Assembly (NCBI RefSeq): GCF_001436455.1
Contig: NZ_AYYU01000002.1
Location: 1-64,000, forward strand
From: Lactobacillus jensenii DSM 20557
GTDB lineage: Bacteria; Bacillota; Bacilli; Lactobacillales; Lactobacillaceae
Length of the DNA: 64,000 nt
Direction: 5' to 3'
The notes below the pieces were generated by a model. It searched no databases. It worked only from the letters and a program-made list of their open reading frames with translations, and had not been told where the DNA came from. This document shows positions 46,098 through 55,563 of this stretch, in pieces. Position numbers and translations under genes: made by a program. Position 1 is the stretch's first letter; the number at the start of each line of letters is the position of its first letter.

Positions 46098-46732
46098 TGA
46101 GCGATAAGACTGCAAAACTCTATCAAGAAGGTAAGACTCAAGAAGCAATTCAAGCCTTGATTAAAGATATTGATCATGAACCTAAAAATGCTAATAATTA
46201 TTTAGAACTTTCAACTTATTTATTAGAGCAAGGGGCAATTGATCAAGCCAAGAAGTTACTAGTTCAAGCAAAAGGGTTAGTTAAAAAGCCACAAGATATG
46301 GATTATAATTTGGCTATTTGCTATTACATGGAAGGTGACTTTGACCGGGCATTAGCCTTACTTGATACTATTCCTAATAATGATGAGACTTATTATCAAA
46401 AAGCCTTAGTTTTTCATAAATTAGGAAATCCGCAAAAAGCCTTGGCTTTTGCCATGAGCGTTTCAAAAGTAGATAATGATCTTTTAGAATTATTAGGGGA
46501 TATTTGGCTTTCACTAGGTGATTTTGCAAGAGCTAGAGAAAATTATCTAAAAATTCCTAAAGATGAAAGATCAGGAAAATTAAACTTTCTAATTGGTGTA
46601 ACTTTATTTGGGAGCAATCGCCAAGAAGCAGAACAGTATTTTACCTTGGCTGAAAAGATTGATCCGGATTATTATCAAACCGCAAAAAAGCAATATGACA
46701 GCCTTTTAAAGGTAGTTAAGCAAGGAAAATAA
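46097..46732 (+). CDS. Tetratricopeptide repeat protein
   Basis: A 211-residue protein made of about five TPR units, for example AKLYQEGKTQEAIQALIKDIDHEP, NYLELSTYLLEQGAIDQAKKLLVQA and NLAICYYMEGDFDRALALLDTI. TPRs mediate protein contacts; no enzymatic domain and no signal peptide is seen. It lies between a phosphatase and recD2, the usual neighbour in Firmicutes. Partner unknown. Confidence 0.85.
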   Translation: MSDKTAKLYQEGKTQEAIQALIKDIDHEPKNANNYLELSTYLLEQGAIDQAKKLLVQAKGLVKKPQDMDYNLAICYYMEGDFDRALALLDTIPNNDETYYQKALVFHKLGNPQKALAFAMSVSKVDNDLLELLGDIWLSLGDFARARENYLKIPKDERSGKLNFLIGVTLFGSNRQEAEQYFTLAEKIDPDYYQTAKKQYDSLLKVVKQGK

Positions 46733-46737
46733 AAGTA

Positions 46738-49110
46738 ATGGTAGAATTTACGGGACGCTTGTCAGGCATAATTTTTGAAAACAGCGAAGATATGTTTAAA
46801 ATCCTCGATGTTGAAATTGTTGGGGAGCTGGCAGGCTATGATCAAGAAGATATTAAAGTAACAGGTAGTTTTGGGGATGTTTCAATTAATTCAGAATATC
46901 AATTTTCTGGAGAGTTAATTGTACATAAAAGGTTTGGTTTACAATTTAAAGCTGAAAGTTATCACCAAGTTATGCCTCATGAAGAAGGCAGTCTGACAAA
47001 ATATCTTAGTGGGGATAAATTCCCGGGAATTGGTCGTAAAACGGCCCAAACGATTATTGATAAATTAGGCTTAAATGCCTTACAAGTTTTAAAAGAAAAT
47101 CCAAATAAATTAGAGGAACTTGCATTAACTCAAAAACAAAAAGATAGCTTGTTATCTGGACTTAATTCGATGGATTCATACGCCGAAATTAGCTTAAAAC
47201 TAAGTCAATATGGACTTAGAAAAAATGTGATTAATCGAGTTTATCATTTATATCACGGAGATAGTATTGAAAAGTTAGAAAAGGATCCATATGCATTAAT
47301 TAATGAAGTATCCGGTTATGGCTTTAAACAGGCAGATTATATAGGTGAACAATTAAGAATTTCATTTACTGATTCTCGAAGAATTAAAGGAGGAATATAT
47401 CAAGTACTTCTTAATAATTTGCAAGAACAAGGAAATACTTTTGTTGAATTGAAGTTTTTACTGACTGAAGTTAGTGAGTTAACTGAGATTCCGCAATTTG
47501 ATTCAATTGCAGAAGCAGTAAATGATTTGCAAAGAGCTGAAAAAGTTGTTGTTAAAGATGATGTAATTAGCTTGCAAAATATTTTTGAAACAGAACAAAC
47601 TATTGCCCAAAATCTAGCACGTATTAATGATAATAAGTGTGAAAGCTTTTCAGATGAAAAACTATCTCAAATTATTAAAGAATGTGAAAAGCACTTAAAA
47701 ATTGAATATGATGAGACCCAAAAATCTGCTATTAAAAAAGCACTTAATCATCCTTTGTCGTTATTAACTGGTGGACCAGGTACTGGAAAGACGACAATTA
47801 TTAATGGTATTTTGTATTGTCTAAGACGATTGGAAGATATTCCAGCAGCTAGTTTATATAGTGAAGATCCACCATTTATTTTAGCTGCACCAACAGGTCG
47901 AGCAGCTAAGAGAATGAGTGAAACAACAGGTGTTGAAGCTAAGACTATTCACCGTTTATTAGGGCTTGGCATTAATAGTAGTAACAGTGATGAAGAAGTT
48001 GAGTTAAATCAAATTAATGGTGAAATTTTAATCATTGATGAAATGTCGATGGTTGATATGTTTTTATTTAAGCAACTACTTTCTAGTATTGTCGGGACTA
48101 AACGTGTGGTTTTTGTTGGAGATAAAGATCAGCTACCTTCAGTTGGACCAGGAAATGTGTTTGGTGATATGATAACTGCCTCTGCTTTTCCAATTACAAA
48201 ATTAACTACGATTCATAGGCAGGGTGATGATTCATCGATTATTACGTTAGCCCACAGCATTAACGAAGATCAAAATACAAACTTACTTTTCCAAAAAACT
48301 AAGAATTATTCATTTATTCCATGTCCTCCTGCCCAAGTAGGTCGAGCAATTGAACAAATAGTAAATTATGCTATTAAAAAAGGCTTTGCCAAAGATGATA
48401 TTCAAGTTTTAAGTGCGATGTATCATGGTACTAGTGGAATTACCAATTTAAATAATTTATTGCAAAAAATTTTGAACCCCAAAGATGAAAATAGTAAATT
48501 TGTTGAAAGTCATGATGAAAAGTTCATGATTGGTGATCGAGTTTTACAATTGCAAAATAATCCTGAAAAAGATATTTATAATGGTCAAATTGGTAAAATT
48601 ATTGGAATCAATGAAAATAAAAGTGATGAAATATTAGTATGCAATTTTGATGATCGAGAAGTAAAGTTTTCGCGCAAGGATTTACTTGATTTAACAAGAG
48701 CCTATGCAATTACTATCCATAAATCACAAGGATCTGAATTTCCACTTGTTATCTTAGTCTTAACTATGCAAAATTTTGTGATGTTAAGAAGAAATCTTTT
48801 GTATACAGCGGTTACTAGGGCGGCCAAGAATTTAGTTTTGGTTGGTGAACAAAAAGCCTTTTTAATGGCAGTTAATACTCCTGGAAATAATCGTAAAACT
48901 GGTTTAGCAAAGAAAATTATTAGTTTAATGCCCAAGCTTGAACAAAATAAGCACAAACCAGATAGCAATGCCAAAGACATAAATGCTAAAAGTGATACTG
49001 AAGAAACAGAAAATAATGGAGAAAAAATCTTAACAAAAGAGGCTATTTATTCTGGACAAATTGATCCAATGATTGGAATGCAAGGAATTAAGTTGAAAAA
49101 ATTAGATTAA
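46738..49110 (+). CDS. recD2: RecD-like DNA helicase RecD2
   Basis: A 790-residue SF1B helicase that unwinds DNA 5' to 3' without RecBC. The N-terminal OB and helix-hairpin-helix region (FPGIGRKTAQTIIDKLG) distinguishes RecD2. Walker A is LTGGPGTGKTTI (about residues 343-354); DEMSMVD is motif II; GDKDQLPSVGPG is motif III; AITIHKSQGSEFPLVIL and YTAVTRA are motifs V and VI. A short charged C-terminal tail follows. The start is six bases after the TPR gene. Confidence 0.95.
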   Translation: MVEFTGRLSGIIFENSEDMFKILDVEIVGELAGYDQEDIKVTGSFGDVSINSEYQFSGELIVHKRFGLQFKAESYHQVMPHEEGSLTKYLSGDKFPGIGRKTAQTIIDKLGLNALQVLKENPNKLEELALTQKQKDSLLSGLNSMDSYAEISLKLSQYGLRKNVINRVYHLYHGDSIEKLEKDPYALINEVSGYGFKQADYIGEQLRISFTDSRRIKGGIYQVLLNNLQEQGNTFVELKFLLTEVSELTEIPQFDSIAEAVNDLQRAEKVVVKDDVISLQNIFETEQTIAQNLARINDNKCESFSDEKLSQIIKECEKHLKIEYDETQKSAIKKALNHPLSLLTGGPGTGKTTIINGILYCLRRLEDIPAASLYSEDPPFILAAPTGRAAKRMSETTGVEAKTIHRLLGLGINSSNSDEEVELNQINGEILIIDEMSMVDMFLFKQLLSSIVGTKRVVFVGDKDQLPSVGPGNVFGDMITASAFPITKLTTIHRQGDDSSIITLAHSINEDQNTNLLFQKTKNYSFIPCPPAQVGRAIEQIVNYAIKKGFAKDDIQVLSAMYHGTSGITNLNNLLQKILNPKDENSKFVESHDEKFMIGDRVLQLQNNPEKDIYNGQIGKIIGINENKSDEILVCNFDDREVKFSRKDLLDLTRAYAITIHKSQGSEFPLVILVLTMQNFVMLRRNLLYTAVTRAAKNLVLVGEQKAFLMAVNTPGNNRKTGLAKKIISLMPKLEQNKHKPDSNAKDINAKSDTEETENNGEKILTKEAIYSGQIDPMIGMQGIKLKKLD

Positions 49111-49141
49111 TTAGTCTTTCTTTAATAATTGGATTCCAAAC

Positions 49142-49177
49142 AAAAAATCAACTAGTTTTTTAACTAGTTGATTTTTT
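49142..49177. terminator. Bidirectional terminator between recD2 and rnjA
   Basis: AAAAAATCAACTAGTT and AACTAGTTGATTTTTT form a perfect 16-base stem with loop TTTT. Confidence 0.9.
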
Positions 49178-49205
49178 ATTTACTATTGATAATTTTTGAG
49201 CTAAA

Positions 49206-50888
49206 TTATTTTTTCTCGATAATCATTGGTAAAACGAGCGGTCTACGCTCAGTACGGGCATACAAGAAGTCTTGTAAATTAGCAATTATTGCCTTTCGAA
49301 TATCATTTTCAGAAGGGCGTGGCTTCTTGGCCATTTGCGTCCGCAATACATGGTAGACGTTTTTCTGTGCTTGAGAAATTAAGTCTTGTGATTCACGCAT
49401 ATAAACAAAACCACGACTTAAAATATCTGGGCCAGCTAGGACACGTTGATGTTTATAATCAACAGTTGCTACTGCCACAACTAATCCTTCTTCAGATAAA
49501 ATCTGACGATCGCGAACAACGACGTTGCCAACATCTGCAGTACCAGAAGTATCAACAAAAACATCACCCGCAGGAATATGACCAGCAATTCTTGAACCTT
49601 CAGGACTGAATGCTATCACTTCACCATTACCTAAAACAAAGGTGTTTTCCTTTGGAACACCTGCATCTTGAGCTAGGTGAGTGTGAATAACTTGCATTCT
49701 GTATTCACCGTGAACTGGAATCATATATTTCGGCTTAGCTAAGCGCACCATCATCTTTAATTCTTCTTGGCCACCGTGACCAGAAGTGTGGACGTTGTTG
49801 ACTTTGCCATGAATAACATTTGCTCCAGCTTCCATTAACTTGTTAATTAAATGGTTAACAGATAAGGTGTTACCCGGAATTGGATTTGATGAAAAGATTA
49901 CTGTATCACCAGGTTGAATGCTAATTTGTCGGTGAGTACCATCTGCGATTCTTGAAAGAGCAGCTAATGGTTCTCCCTGTGATCCAGTACATAAAATCAT
50001 TGCTTCACTTGGCTTTAAGCGGTTGATTTCATTAGCATCAACAATCAAATCTTTAGGTACGTTTAAGTACCCTAAATCGATTCCGTTTTGAATCCCATTT
50101 TCCATGCTTCGACCAAAGATAGCAATTTTTCTTCCCGTTTCAATTGCTGCTTCAACAGCGGTTGAAACTCGATAAAGGTTAGATGCAAATGTCGCAAAGA
50201 TAATACGACCATCAATTCCTTTAATAATATTATTTAGAGATTTAGCAACAAAACGTTCAGATTTGGTAAATGCGGATACTTCTGCATTAGTTGAATCTGA
50301 TAGTAATGCTAATACACCTTCGTCACCTAACTTGGCCATTCTTTGAAAATCTGGAGCAGGTTGATTCATTACCGGGGTTAAGTCAAACTTGAAATCACCA
50401 GTAAAAATCACTGCACCTAATGGGGTATGAACAGCAATTCCTAATGTATCTGGAATTGAGTGAGTAGTTCTGAAGAATGTAACAGATAACTTATCAAAAT
50501 TTAAAACTGTATCTTCATGTTCTTCATGAAGTTCAGTGGTTTTTAAGATTCCATGTTCATCCAATTTGCCCTTGATTAAAGCTAAGGCAAAAGGTGTTGC
50601 GTAAACTGGAATTTCCGGAATTTTTTCTAGTAGGAATGGAATCCCACCAATATGGTCTTCGTGGCCATGGCTGACAACCAAGGCCTTGATTTTTTTACGA
50701 TTTTTAACAGGGTATGAATAATCACTAATTACATAGTTAATACCTAGTAAATCATCTTCGGGGAACTTAATACCACAGTCCATGATGACAATTTCGTCTT
50801 GATATTGAACGCAGTACATATTTTTACCGATTTCACCTAAACCCCCAATGGCAAAAACAGCTACTTCATCTTTTTTTATTCTAACCAT
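49206..50888 (-). CDS. rnjA: Ribonuclease J1
   Basis: A metallo-beta-lactamase/beta-CASP RNase of 560 residues with 5'-3' exonuclease and endonuclease activity in mRNA decay and rRNA maturation. The metal motif is VSHGHEDHIGG (about residues 72-82), further ligands are in FFRTTHSIPD and FTGDFKFD, and the beta-CASP region includes LSDSTNAE and the GHGGQEELK and PVHGEYR segments. Compared with the second RNase J in this window all metal-binding histidines are kept. It lies three bases after rpoY. Confidence 0.96.
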   Translation of the reverse strand: MVRIKKDEVAVFAIGGLGEIGKNMYCVQYQDEIVIMDCGIKFPEDDLLGINYVISDYSYPVKNRKKIKALVVSHGHEDHIGGIPFLLEKIPEIPVYATPFALALIKGKLDEHGILKTTELHEEHEDTVLNFDKLSVTFFRTTHSIPDTLGIAVHTPLGAVIFTGDFKFDLTPVMNQPAPDFQRMAKLGDEGVLALLSDSTNAEVSAFTKSERFVAKSLNNIIKGIDGRIIFATFASNLYRVSTAVEAAIETGRKIAIFGRSMENGIQNGIDLGYLNVPKDLIVDANEINRLKPSEAMILCTGSQGEPLAALSRIADGTHRQISIQPGDTVIFSSNPIPGNTLSVNHLINKLMEAGANVIHGKVNNVHTSGHGGQEELKMMVRLAKPKYMIPVHGEYRMQVIHTHLAQDAGVPKENTFVLGNGEVIAFSPEGSRIAGHIPAGDVFVDTSGTADVGNVVVRDRQILSEEGLVVAVATVDYKHQRVLAGPDILSRGFVYMRESQDLISQAQKNVYHVLRTQMAKKPRPSENDIRKAIIANLQDFLYARTERRPLVLPMIIEKK

Positions 50889-50891
50889 TGA

Positions 50892-51116
50892 TTACTTGTC
50901 AGTATCAAATGTGGTCAACTTAAAATCAGCATGTTCTTTTTCGTATGCCAATGAGTTGCCAGTTAATTCTTGGATGAGTTCGACATTGTAGGGGGTATTA
51001 TCTTCAACCATCATCCGAGCTTGACCAATACTGTCAGCTTCAAGAAAGAGTGTCTTAGTAGTTTCTCTTCTTGGGTTAACAATCTTGTTGTCTTGGTATA
51101 AAACTTTATAGATCAT
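50892..51116 (-). CDS. rpoY: RNA polymerase epsilon subunit RpoY
   Basis: A 74-residue protein of the RpoY/DUF1447 family, which binds Firmicutes RNA polymerase. [27 protein letters not shown] and [30 protein letters not shown] are characteristic. AAGGAGA precedes the ATG. It is paired with rnjA in most Bacilli, as here (three-base gap). Confidence 0.95.
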   Translation of the reverse strand: MIYKVLYQDNKIVNPRRETTKTLFLEADSIGQARMMVEDNTPYNVELIQELTGNSLAYEKEHADFKLTTFDTDK

Positions 51117-51157
51117 AAATCTATCTCCTTATTTAGTTGTTAAAACGATCTCAAGAT

Positions 51158-51177
51158 GAATATTTTCAAAAATATTC
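51158..51177 (-). repeat. Perfect inverted repeat in the rpoY-rnjA leader
   Basis: GAATATTTT and AAAATATTC face each other across two bases. A TG-G-TAAAAT extended -10 on the minus strand (51191-51196 for the TAAAAT) predicts a transcript start near 51184, which puts this stem about seven bases from the 5' end of the rpoY-rnjA mRNA. Confidence 0.5.
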
Positions 51178-51231
51178 AATAGTTAATAAAATTTTACCAT
51201 AAGTTTTGCTTTTAGTGTAGCTATGACATAG

Positions 51232-51260
51232 AAAAAGGAGGCTAGTTAGCCTCCTTTTTT
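51232..51260 (-). terminator. Terminator of def
   Basis: AAAAAGGAGGCTA and TAGCCTCCTTTTT form the stem with a very short loop. It lies 20 bases beyond the def stop and also faces the plus strand, where no gene needs it. Confidence 0.8.
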
Positions 51261-51279
51261 CTATAGCAATTTAATAAAA

Positions 51280-51834
51280 TTAAGAAATTACTAATGTATC
51301 ATCTTTTAAAGCAAATGGATCTTTTTTATCAATGCGGTCATAGAAAAGATGTCCATTTAAGTGGTCGATTTCGTGTGATGCAACAATTGCTGGATAACCA
51401 GTTAAACGAATTGTTTTTTCTTCACCTTCAACTGTGAAGTATTTAATTGTCAGCTTATTTGGACGTGGAACATAGCCATCGATAACTTTATCAACACTTA
51501 AACAGCCTTCACCTTCACTCAAGCATACTTGACGAACAGATTCAGAAACAATTTTAGGGTTTACAAAAGTTTCTTTGAAAATTATTTCGCCTTTATCATT
51601 TGGTACTAAAAGAGAAGCCATTTGTACACCTTCACCAACTTGAGGTGCAGCAAGTCCGACTCCGGCTCTTAATTGATGCTTTTCGGCAATTTTGGGATCT
51701 TGAGAGTTAATTAAGTATTCCATCATGTCGTCAGCTAATTTTTGGTAGTGTTCTGAAAGTGGGAAGGTAAGTTGATCTGCAACTCTTCTTAAAACTGGGT
51801 CGCCATCTCTGACGATATCTTTCATAAGAATCAT
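51280..51834 (-). CDS. def: Peptide deformylase
   Basis: A metalloenzyme of 184 residues that removes formyl from N-terminal methionine. The three motifs are [10 protein letters not shown] (motif 1), EGEGCLSV (motif 2, cysteine ligand) and HEIDHLNG (motif 3, HExxH). Length and the inserted loops mark it as the Gram-positive type II enzyme. AAGGAGC lies eight bases before the ATG at 51834. Confidence 0.96.
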   Translation of the reverse strand: MILMKDIVRDGDPVLRRVADQLTFPLSEHYQKLADDMMEYLINSQDPKIAEKHQLRAGVGLAAPQVGEGVQMASLLVPNDKGEIIFKETFVNPKIVSESVRQVCLSEGEGCLSVDKVIDGYVPRPNKLTIKYFTVEGEEKTIRLTGYPAIVASHEIDHLNGHLFYDRIDKKDPFALKDDTLVIS

Positions 51835-51880
51835 ATATATTGCTCCTTAAAACATTTATTTACTTATATATTTGTACCAC

Positions 51881-51938
51881 ATTTATTAGAATTCTGCTCG
51901 TAATACTTTATTTATTAGAATTCTGCTCGTAATACTTT
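51881..51938. repeat. Perfect 29-bp tandem duplication between def and typA
   Basis: The unit starting ATTTATTAGAATTCTGCTCG occurs twice without any mismatch or gap (51881-51909 and 51910-51938). It lies in the divergent spacer, upstream of the typA -35 and upstream of def. Identical copies suggest a recent slippage event. Confidence 0.9.
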
Positions 51939-51955
51939 AAAAGTATTGCTAAACA

Positions 51956-51984
51956 TTGACCCCTTTACATTTAAGTGGTAAAAT
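51956..51984 (+). promoter_or_regulatory. typA promoter
   Basis: TTGACC and TAAAAT are separated by 17 bases, a good sigma-A promoter with transcription start near 51991. Confidence 0.8.
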
Positions 51985-51990
51985 CTAGCA

Positions 51991-52095
51991 ACGTAACTAA
52001 AAAATGTAGACACTTCGAAAAAACGTAAATTATGATTTGCGTGTTCATACTGTGACCACGTCACAGTTTTTTTATTGAAGCTGGGAGGAATACCT
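51991..52095 (+). promoter_or_regulatory. typA leader with attenuator-like structure
   Basis: The roughly 105-base leader holds a stem-loop (ACGTAAAT 52023-52030 with ATTTGCGT 52035-52042, loop TATG), then a strong terminator (52049-52073). An alternative pairing TGTAGACAC (52005-52013) with GTGTTCATA (52041-52049) would use part of the first stem and touch the terminator arm. No T-box or other known riboswitch is recognised. It is unexplained. Confidence 0.5.
52049..52073 (+). terminator. Intrinsic terminator inside the typA leader
   Basis: ACTGTGAC and GTCACAGT pair perfectly over eight bases with loop CAC and seven Ts follow, ending 22 bases before the typA start codon. There is no gene upstream on this strand for it to terminate, since def points away. 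Confidence 0.85.
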
Positions 52096-53940
52096 TTGTC
52101 AGAACAAAGAAGAGAAGATATTAGAAATATTGCGATTATCGCTCACGTTGACCACGGTAAAACTACTTTGGTTAACCAATTATTGAAGCAATCAGATACT
52201 TTACCAGAACATATTAACCTTGAAGATCGTGCGATGGACTCAAACGATATTGAACGTGAACGTGGTATTACTATTCTTTCAAAGAATACTGCAGTTAAAT
52301 ATCATGATACAACTATCAATATCTTGGACACACCAGGACACGCCGACTTTGGTGGTGAAGTAGAACGTATTATGCACATGGTTGATGGTGCTCTTTTATT
52401 GGTTGATGCATATGAAGGTACTATGCCTCAAACTCGTTTCGTACTTAAAAAAGCTTTAGAAGCTGGTGTTAAGCCAATTGTTGTTATCAACAAGATTGAC
52501 CGTCCTGGTGCTCGACCAGCTGAAGTTTTAGATGAAGTTCTTGAATTATTCATTGAACTTGGTGCTAATGATGAACAACTTGATTTCCCAGTTGTCTACG
52601 CAAGTGCGTTAAATGGTACCTCAAGTTATGATGAAGACTTAAGTACCCAAAAAGAAACTATGGATCCTATTTTTGAAACTATCATCAAAAATATTCCAGC
52701 TCCAATTGAAAATAGTGACCAACCACTTCAATTCCAAATTACTATGCTTGATTGGGATGACTATGTAGGTCGTATCGGGGTAGGTCGTGTATACCGCGGT
52801 AAGATTAAAGTCGGTGATCAAGTAACTGTTATGAAGATTGATGGTACTACTCAAAACTTCCGTGTTACCAAATTATTTGGTTTCTTTGGTTTGAAGCGTA
52901 ACGAAATTAAAGAAGCAAAAGCAGGGGATATCATTGCTATTTCAGGTATTAACGATATCTTTGTTGGTGAAACTATTGCTTCAGCTGAAAATCCAGAAGC
53001 TTTACCACCACTTCACATTGATCCACCAACACTTCAAATGGACTTTGTTGCTAATGACTCACCATTTGCAGGTCGTGAAGGTGACCAAGTAACTCCTAAG
53101 AAGTTGGAAGATCGTTTGATGAAACAAACACGTACTGATGTTTCATTGAAGGTTGAACCAACTGATCAAATTAACTCTTGGACTGTTTCAGGTCGTGGTG
53201 AATTGCACCTTTCAATCTTAGTTGAAGAATTACGTCGTGAAGGTTTTGAAATGCAACTTTCACGTCCTAAGGTTATTTACCGTGAAATTGATGGTCAAAT
53301 GTGTGAACCATTTGAAGCAGTTCAAGTTGATACTCCAGATGAATATGTTGGTTCAGTTATTGATTCACTTTCACAAAGAAAAGGTGAAATGAAGAACATG
53401 GAATCAACCGGTAATGGTCAAACTAGACTTGAATTCTTGGTACCATCACGTGGTTTAATTGGTTACAACAACGAATTCATGTCTCAAACTGCTGGTTATG
53501 GTATTTTAAACCATACTTTTGAAGCATATAAACCTGTTGTTAAGAACTGGGAACCTGGTAGAAGAAATGGTGCTTTAGTGTCAATTAACCAAGGACAATC
53601 AACTACATACTCACTTCAATCAGTAGAGCAACGTGGTATCTTGTTCATTGGTGCTGGTGTTGAAGTATATGAAGGTATGATTGTGGGTCAATCATCACGT
53701 GAACGTGACATTGCAGTTAACGTAACCAAGGGTAAGAACTTAACTAACACCCGTGCTGCAGGTAAGGACCACTCAGCTTCTATTAAGACTCCTAAGACAT
53801 TAACTCTAGAAGAAGCAATCGAATTCTTAAATGATGATGAATACTGTGAAGTAACACCTCAAAGTATTCGTTTACGTAAGAAGATTTTGAATACTAATGA
53901 ACGTCAAAAGTTCGATAAGAAGAAAAATCGTCAAAATTAA
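52096..53940 (+). CDS. typA: Ribosome-associated GTPase TypA/BipA
   Basis: A translational GTPase of 614 residues related to EF-G and LepA, involved in ribosome assembly and growth under cold or stress. G1 is HVDHGKTT (about residues 16-23), G2 RGITI, G3 [11 protein letters not shown]4 NKIDR. The EF-G-like domains II, III and V and the BipA-specific C-terminal domain ([30 protein letters not shown]) follow. TTG at 52096 is chosen because GGGAGG lies seven bases before it and the family begins [14 protein letters not shown]. Confidence 0.96.
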   Translation: MSEQRREDIRNIAIIAHVDHGKTTLVNQLLKQSDTLPEHINLEDRAMDSNDIERERGITILSKNTAVKYHDTTINILDTPGHADFGGEVERIMHMVDGALLLVDAYEGTMPQTRFVLKKALEAGVKPIVVINKIDRPGARPAEVLDEVLELFIELGANDEQLDFPVVYASALNGTSSYDEDLSTQKETMDPIFETIIKNIPAPIENSDQPLQFQITMLDWDDYVGRIGVGRVYRGKIKVGDQVTVMKIDGTTQNFRVTKLFGFFGLKRNEIKEAKAGDIIAISGINDIFVGETIASAENPEALPPLHIDPPTLQMDFVANDSPFAGREGDQVTPKKLEDRLMKQTRTDVSLKVEPTDQINSWTVSGRGELHLSILVEELRREGFEMQLSRPKVIYREIDGQMCEPFEAVQVDTPDEYVGSVIDSLSQRKGEMKNMESTGNGQTRLEFLVPSRGLIGYNNEFMSQTAGYGILNHTFEAYKPVVKNWEPGRRNGALVSINQGQSTTYSLQSVEQRGILFIGAGVEVYEGMIVGQSSRERDIAVNVTKGKNLTNTRAAGKDHSASIKTPKTLTLEEAIEFLNDDEYCEVTPQSIRLRKKILNTNERQKFDKKKNRQN

Positions 53941-53955
53941 TTGCTAATTAATCAT

Positions 53956-53993
53956 AAAAAGCTGTTACTTCAATAGAAGTAGCAGCTTTTTTT
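53956..53993 (+). terminator. Terminator after typA
   Basis: AAAAGCTGTTACTTC and GAAGTAGCAGCTTTT form a long stem (one G-U) with loop AATA and a T-run. Confidence 0.88.
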
Positions 53994-54040
53994 GGTTTAT
54001 AATAATTATTAAGACTAATTTTAAGAGGAGGACGGCGAAG

Positions 54041-55234
54041 GTGCGTCCAGATAAACAAAAATTTTTATATTTAGACTATAAAATATTACTTCCTTATTTA
54101 ATTTTATGTGTAGTGGGAATAGTAATGGTTTATTCTGCTAGCTCAGATATTTTGCTAGTTAATGGCTTTAAGCCAACAGTTTATGGTGGCAAGCAATTAA
54201 TTTACTTTATAGTGGCTGTAATATTTTTAGGGTATCCAGCTTTTAATACTAAAATGAGGAAAATTCGAAGTTGGAGATTTATTATGTCCTATTTAGGAAT
54301 TTCCGTATTCTTGTTACTTATTTTGTTAGCGATGAAAATAATAGGTGGAGCAAGATTTGCTGTTAATGGTGCGGTAGGTTGGATTAATTTAGGTTTTATA
54401 AGTATTCAACCACTAGAAATTGCAAAATTAGCTCTGATTTTATATTTAGCCAAGATCTTAGATAAAAGGGCTAATCGCTTAGTAGCAGGTAATATTTGGC
54501 ATTCATTATCCAATCCTACAATTATTGCATTTGCTATTATGGCTTTAGTTATTGTAGAACCAGACTTTGGTGGTACAGCTATTTTATTTATGATAGTAAT
54601 GGTTTTATATGCAGTTTCAGGAATTAGAGCAGGACTTGTTCTAACTTGGATGTTTATTTTGTTGGGACTAGTTATTGGTTTTGTATCTTTAATTATTGTT
54701 TGGAATCCAAAGTTTTTACAAAACTCCTATCAATTCCAGCGCTTACTAGCATTTGCCCATCCATTTCAATTGGAAAAAACAAGTGGGGCACAATTGGTAA
54801 ATTCATATTATGCAATTCATAATGGTGGTTTGTTTGGAGTGGGGTTAGGTAATAGTATGCAAAAGCGTGGCTATTTACCAGAACCGTATACCGATTTTAT
54901 TATGTCGATTATTAGCGAAGAATTAGGATCAATAGGTGCTTGTCTAATTTTAGGTTTGCTATTTTACTTAATGTGGCGAATTATGGAAGTTGGTGTCCAT
55001 GCCCAAAGTCAATTTAATGCTTTGGTCTGTTTTGGAGTGACAACAATAATATTTACGGAAACTTTATTTAATATTGGGGCAGTAATTGGGTTATTACCGA
55101 TTACTGGAGTAACGTTACCATTTATAAGTTATGGTGGTTCCTCAATGTTTGTCTTAACAGCTGGAATTGGATTAGTTTTAAATATTTCTGCAGAAGAAAA
55201 GCGAGCCATTATGATAGAACGGAGTGTACAATGA
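54041..55234 (+). CDS. ftsW: Lipid II polymerase FtsW (SEDS family)
   Basis: A SEDS-family peptidoglycan glycosyltransferase of 397 residues with about ten transmembrane segments. VGIVMVYSASSDILL, GARFAVNGAVGWINLGFISIQPLEIAKLALILYLA, VEPDFGGTAILF and LPITGVTLPFISYGGSSMFVLTAGIGLVLNIS are family segments. Position after typA, as in other lactobacilli, suggests FtsW rather than RodA. GTG start after GAGGAGG. Confidence 0.92.
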   Translation: MRPDKQKFLYLDYKILLPYLILCVVGIVMVYSASSDILLVNGFKPTVYGGKQLIYFIVAVIFLGYPAFNTKMRKIRSWRFIMSYLGISVFLLLILLAMKIIGGARFAVNGAVGWINLGFISIQPLEIAKLALILYLAKILDKRANRLVAGNIWHSLSNPTIIAFAIMALVIVEPDFGGTAILFMIVMVLYAVSGIRAGLVLTWMFILLGLVIGFVSLIIVWNPKFLQNSYQFQRLLAFAHPFQLEKTSGAQLVNSYYAIHNGGLFGVGLGNSMQKRGYLPEPYTDFIMSIISEELGSIGACLILGLLFYLMWRIMEVGVHAQSQFNALVCFGVTTIIFTETLFNIGAVIGLLPITGVTLPFISYGGSSMFVLTAGIGLVLNISAEEKRAIMIERSVQ

Positions 55235-55563
55235 GTTACAATCTAGATTTAGAAAATACTAATATACCAGCACGAGTTGCAATAATCGTTTTTTTAAATC
55301 AAGCTCAAGACCAATTTAAGTTAAGACAATTCGGAGATATCGTTTACTTTTCTAAAAGAAAAAAATATTGTCTAATTTATGTAAATCAAAATGGAGCTAG
55401 AGAGTTAACAATAAAGTTAAATAAGCTACACTTTGTTAAAAAGGCTGAAATTTCACCGACAAGTGAATTGGATTTTAGTCGTGAGCATGAAGAAGGACAA
55501 ATTAATAAACTAGCCTCTGAAGCAGAACAAATTTTAGAAGAAAATGAGGAATATAAGCAGTGA
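55231..55563 (+). CDS. YlbG family protein (DUF2129)
   Basis: A 110-residue protein resembling B. subtilis YlbG (DUF2129), beginning with the ARVAIIVFLNQAQDQFKLRQFGDIVYFSKRKKY region, and ending in an acidic helix. Function unknown. It overlaps ftsW by four bases and rsmD by four bases, so all are co-translated. Confidence 0.85.
   Translation: MSYNLDLENTNIPARVAIIVFLNQAQDQFKLRQFGDIVYFSKRKKYCLIYVNQNGARELTIKLNKLHFVKKAEISPTSELDFSREHEEGQINKLASEAEQILEENEEYKQ

Noticed and set aside
51881-51938. CRISPR array
   Set aside because: The two 29-bp copies are directly adjacent with no spacer between them and there are no cas genes.
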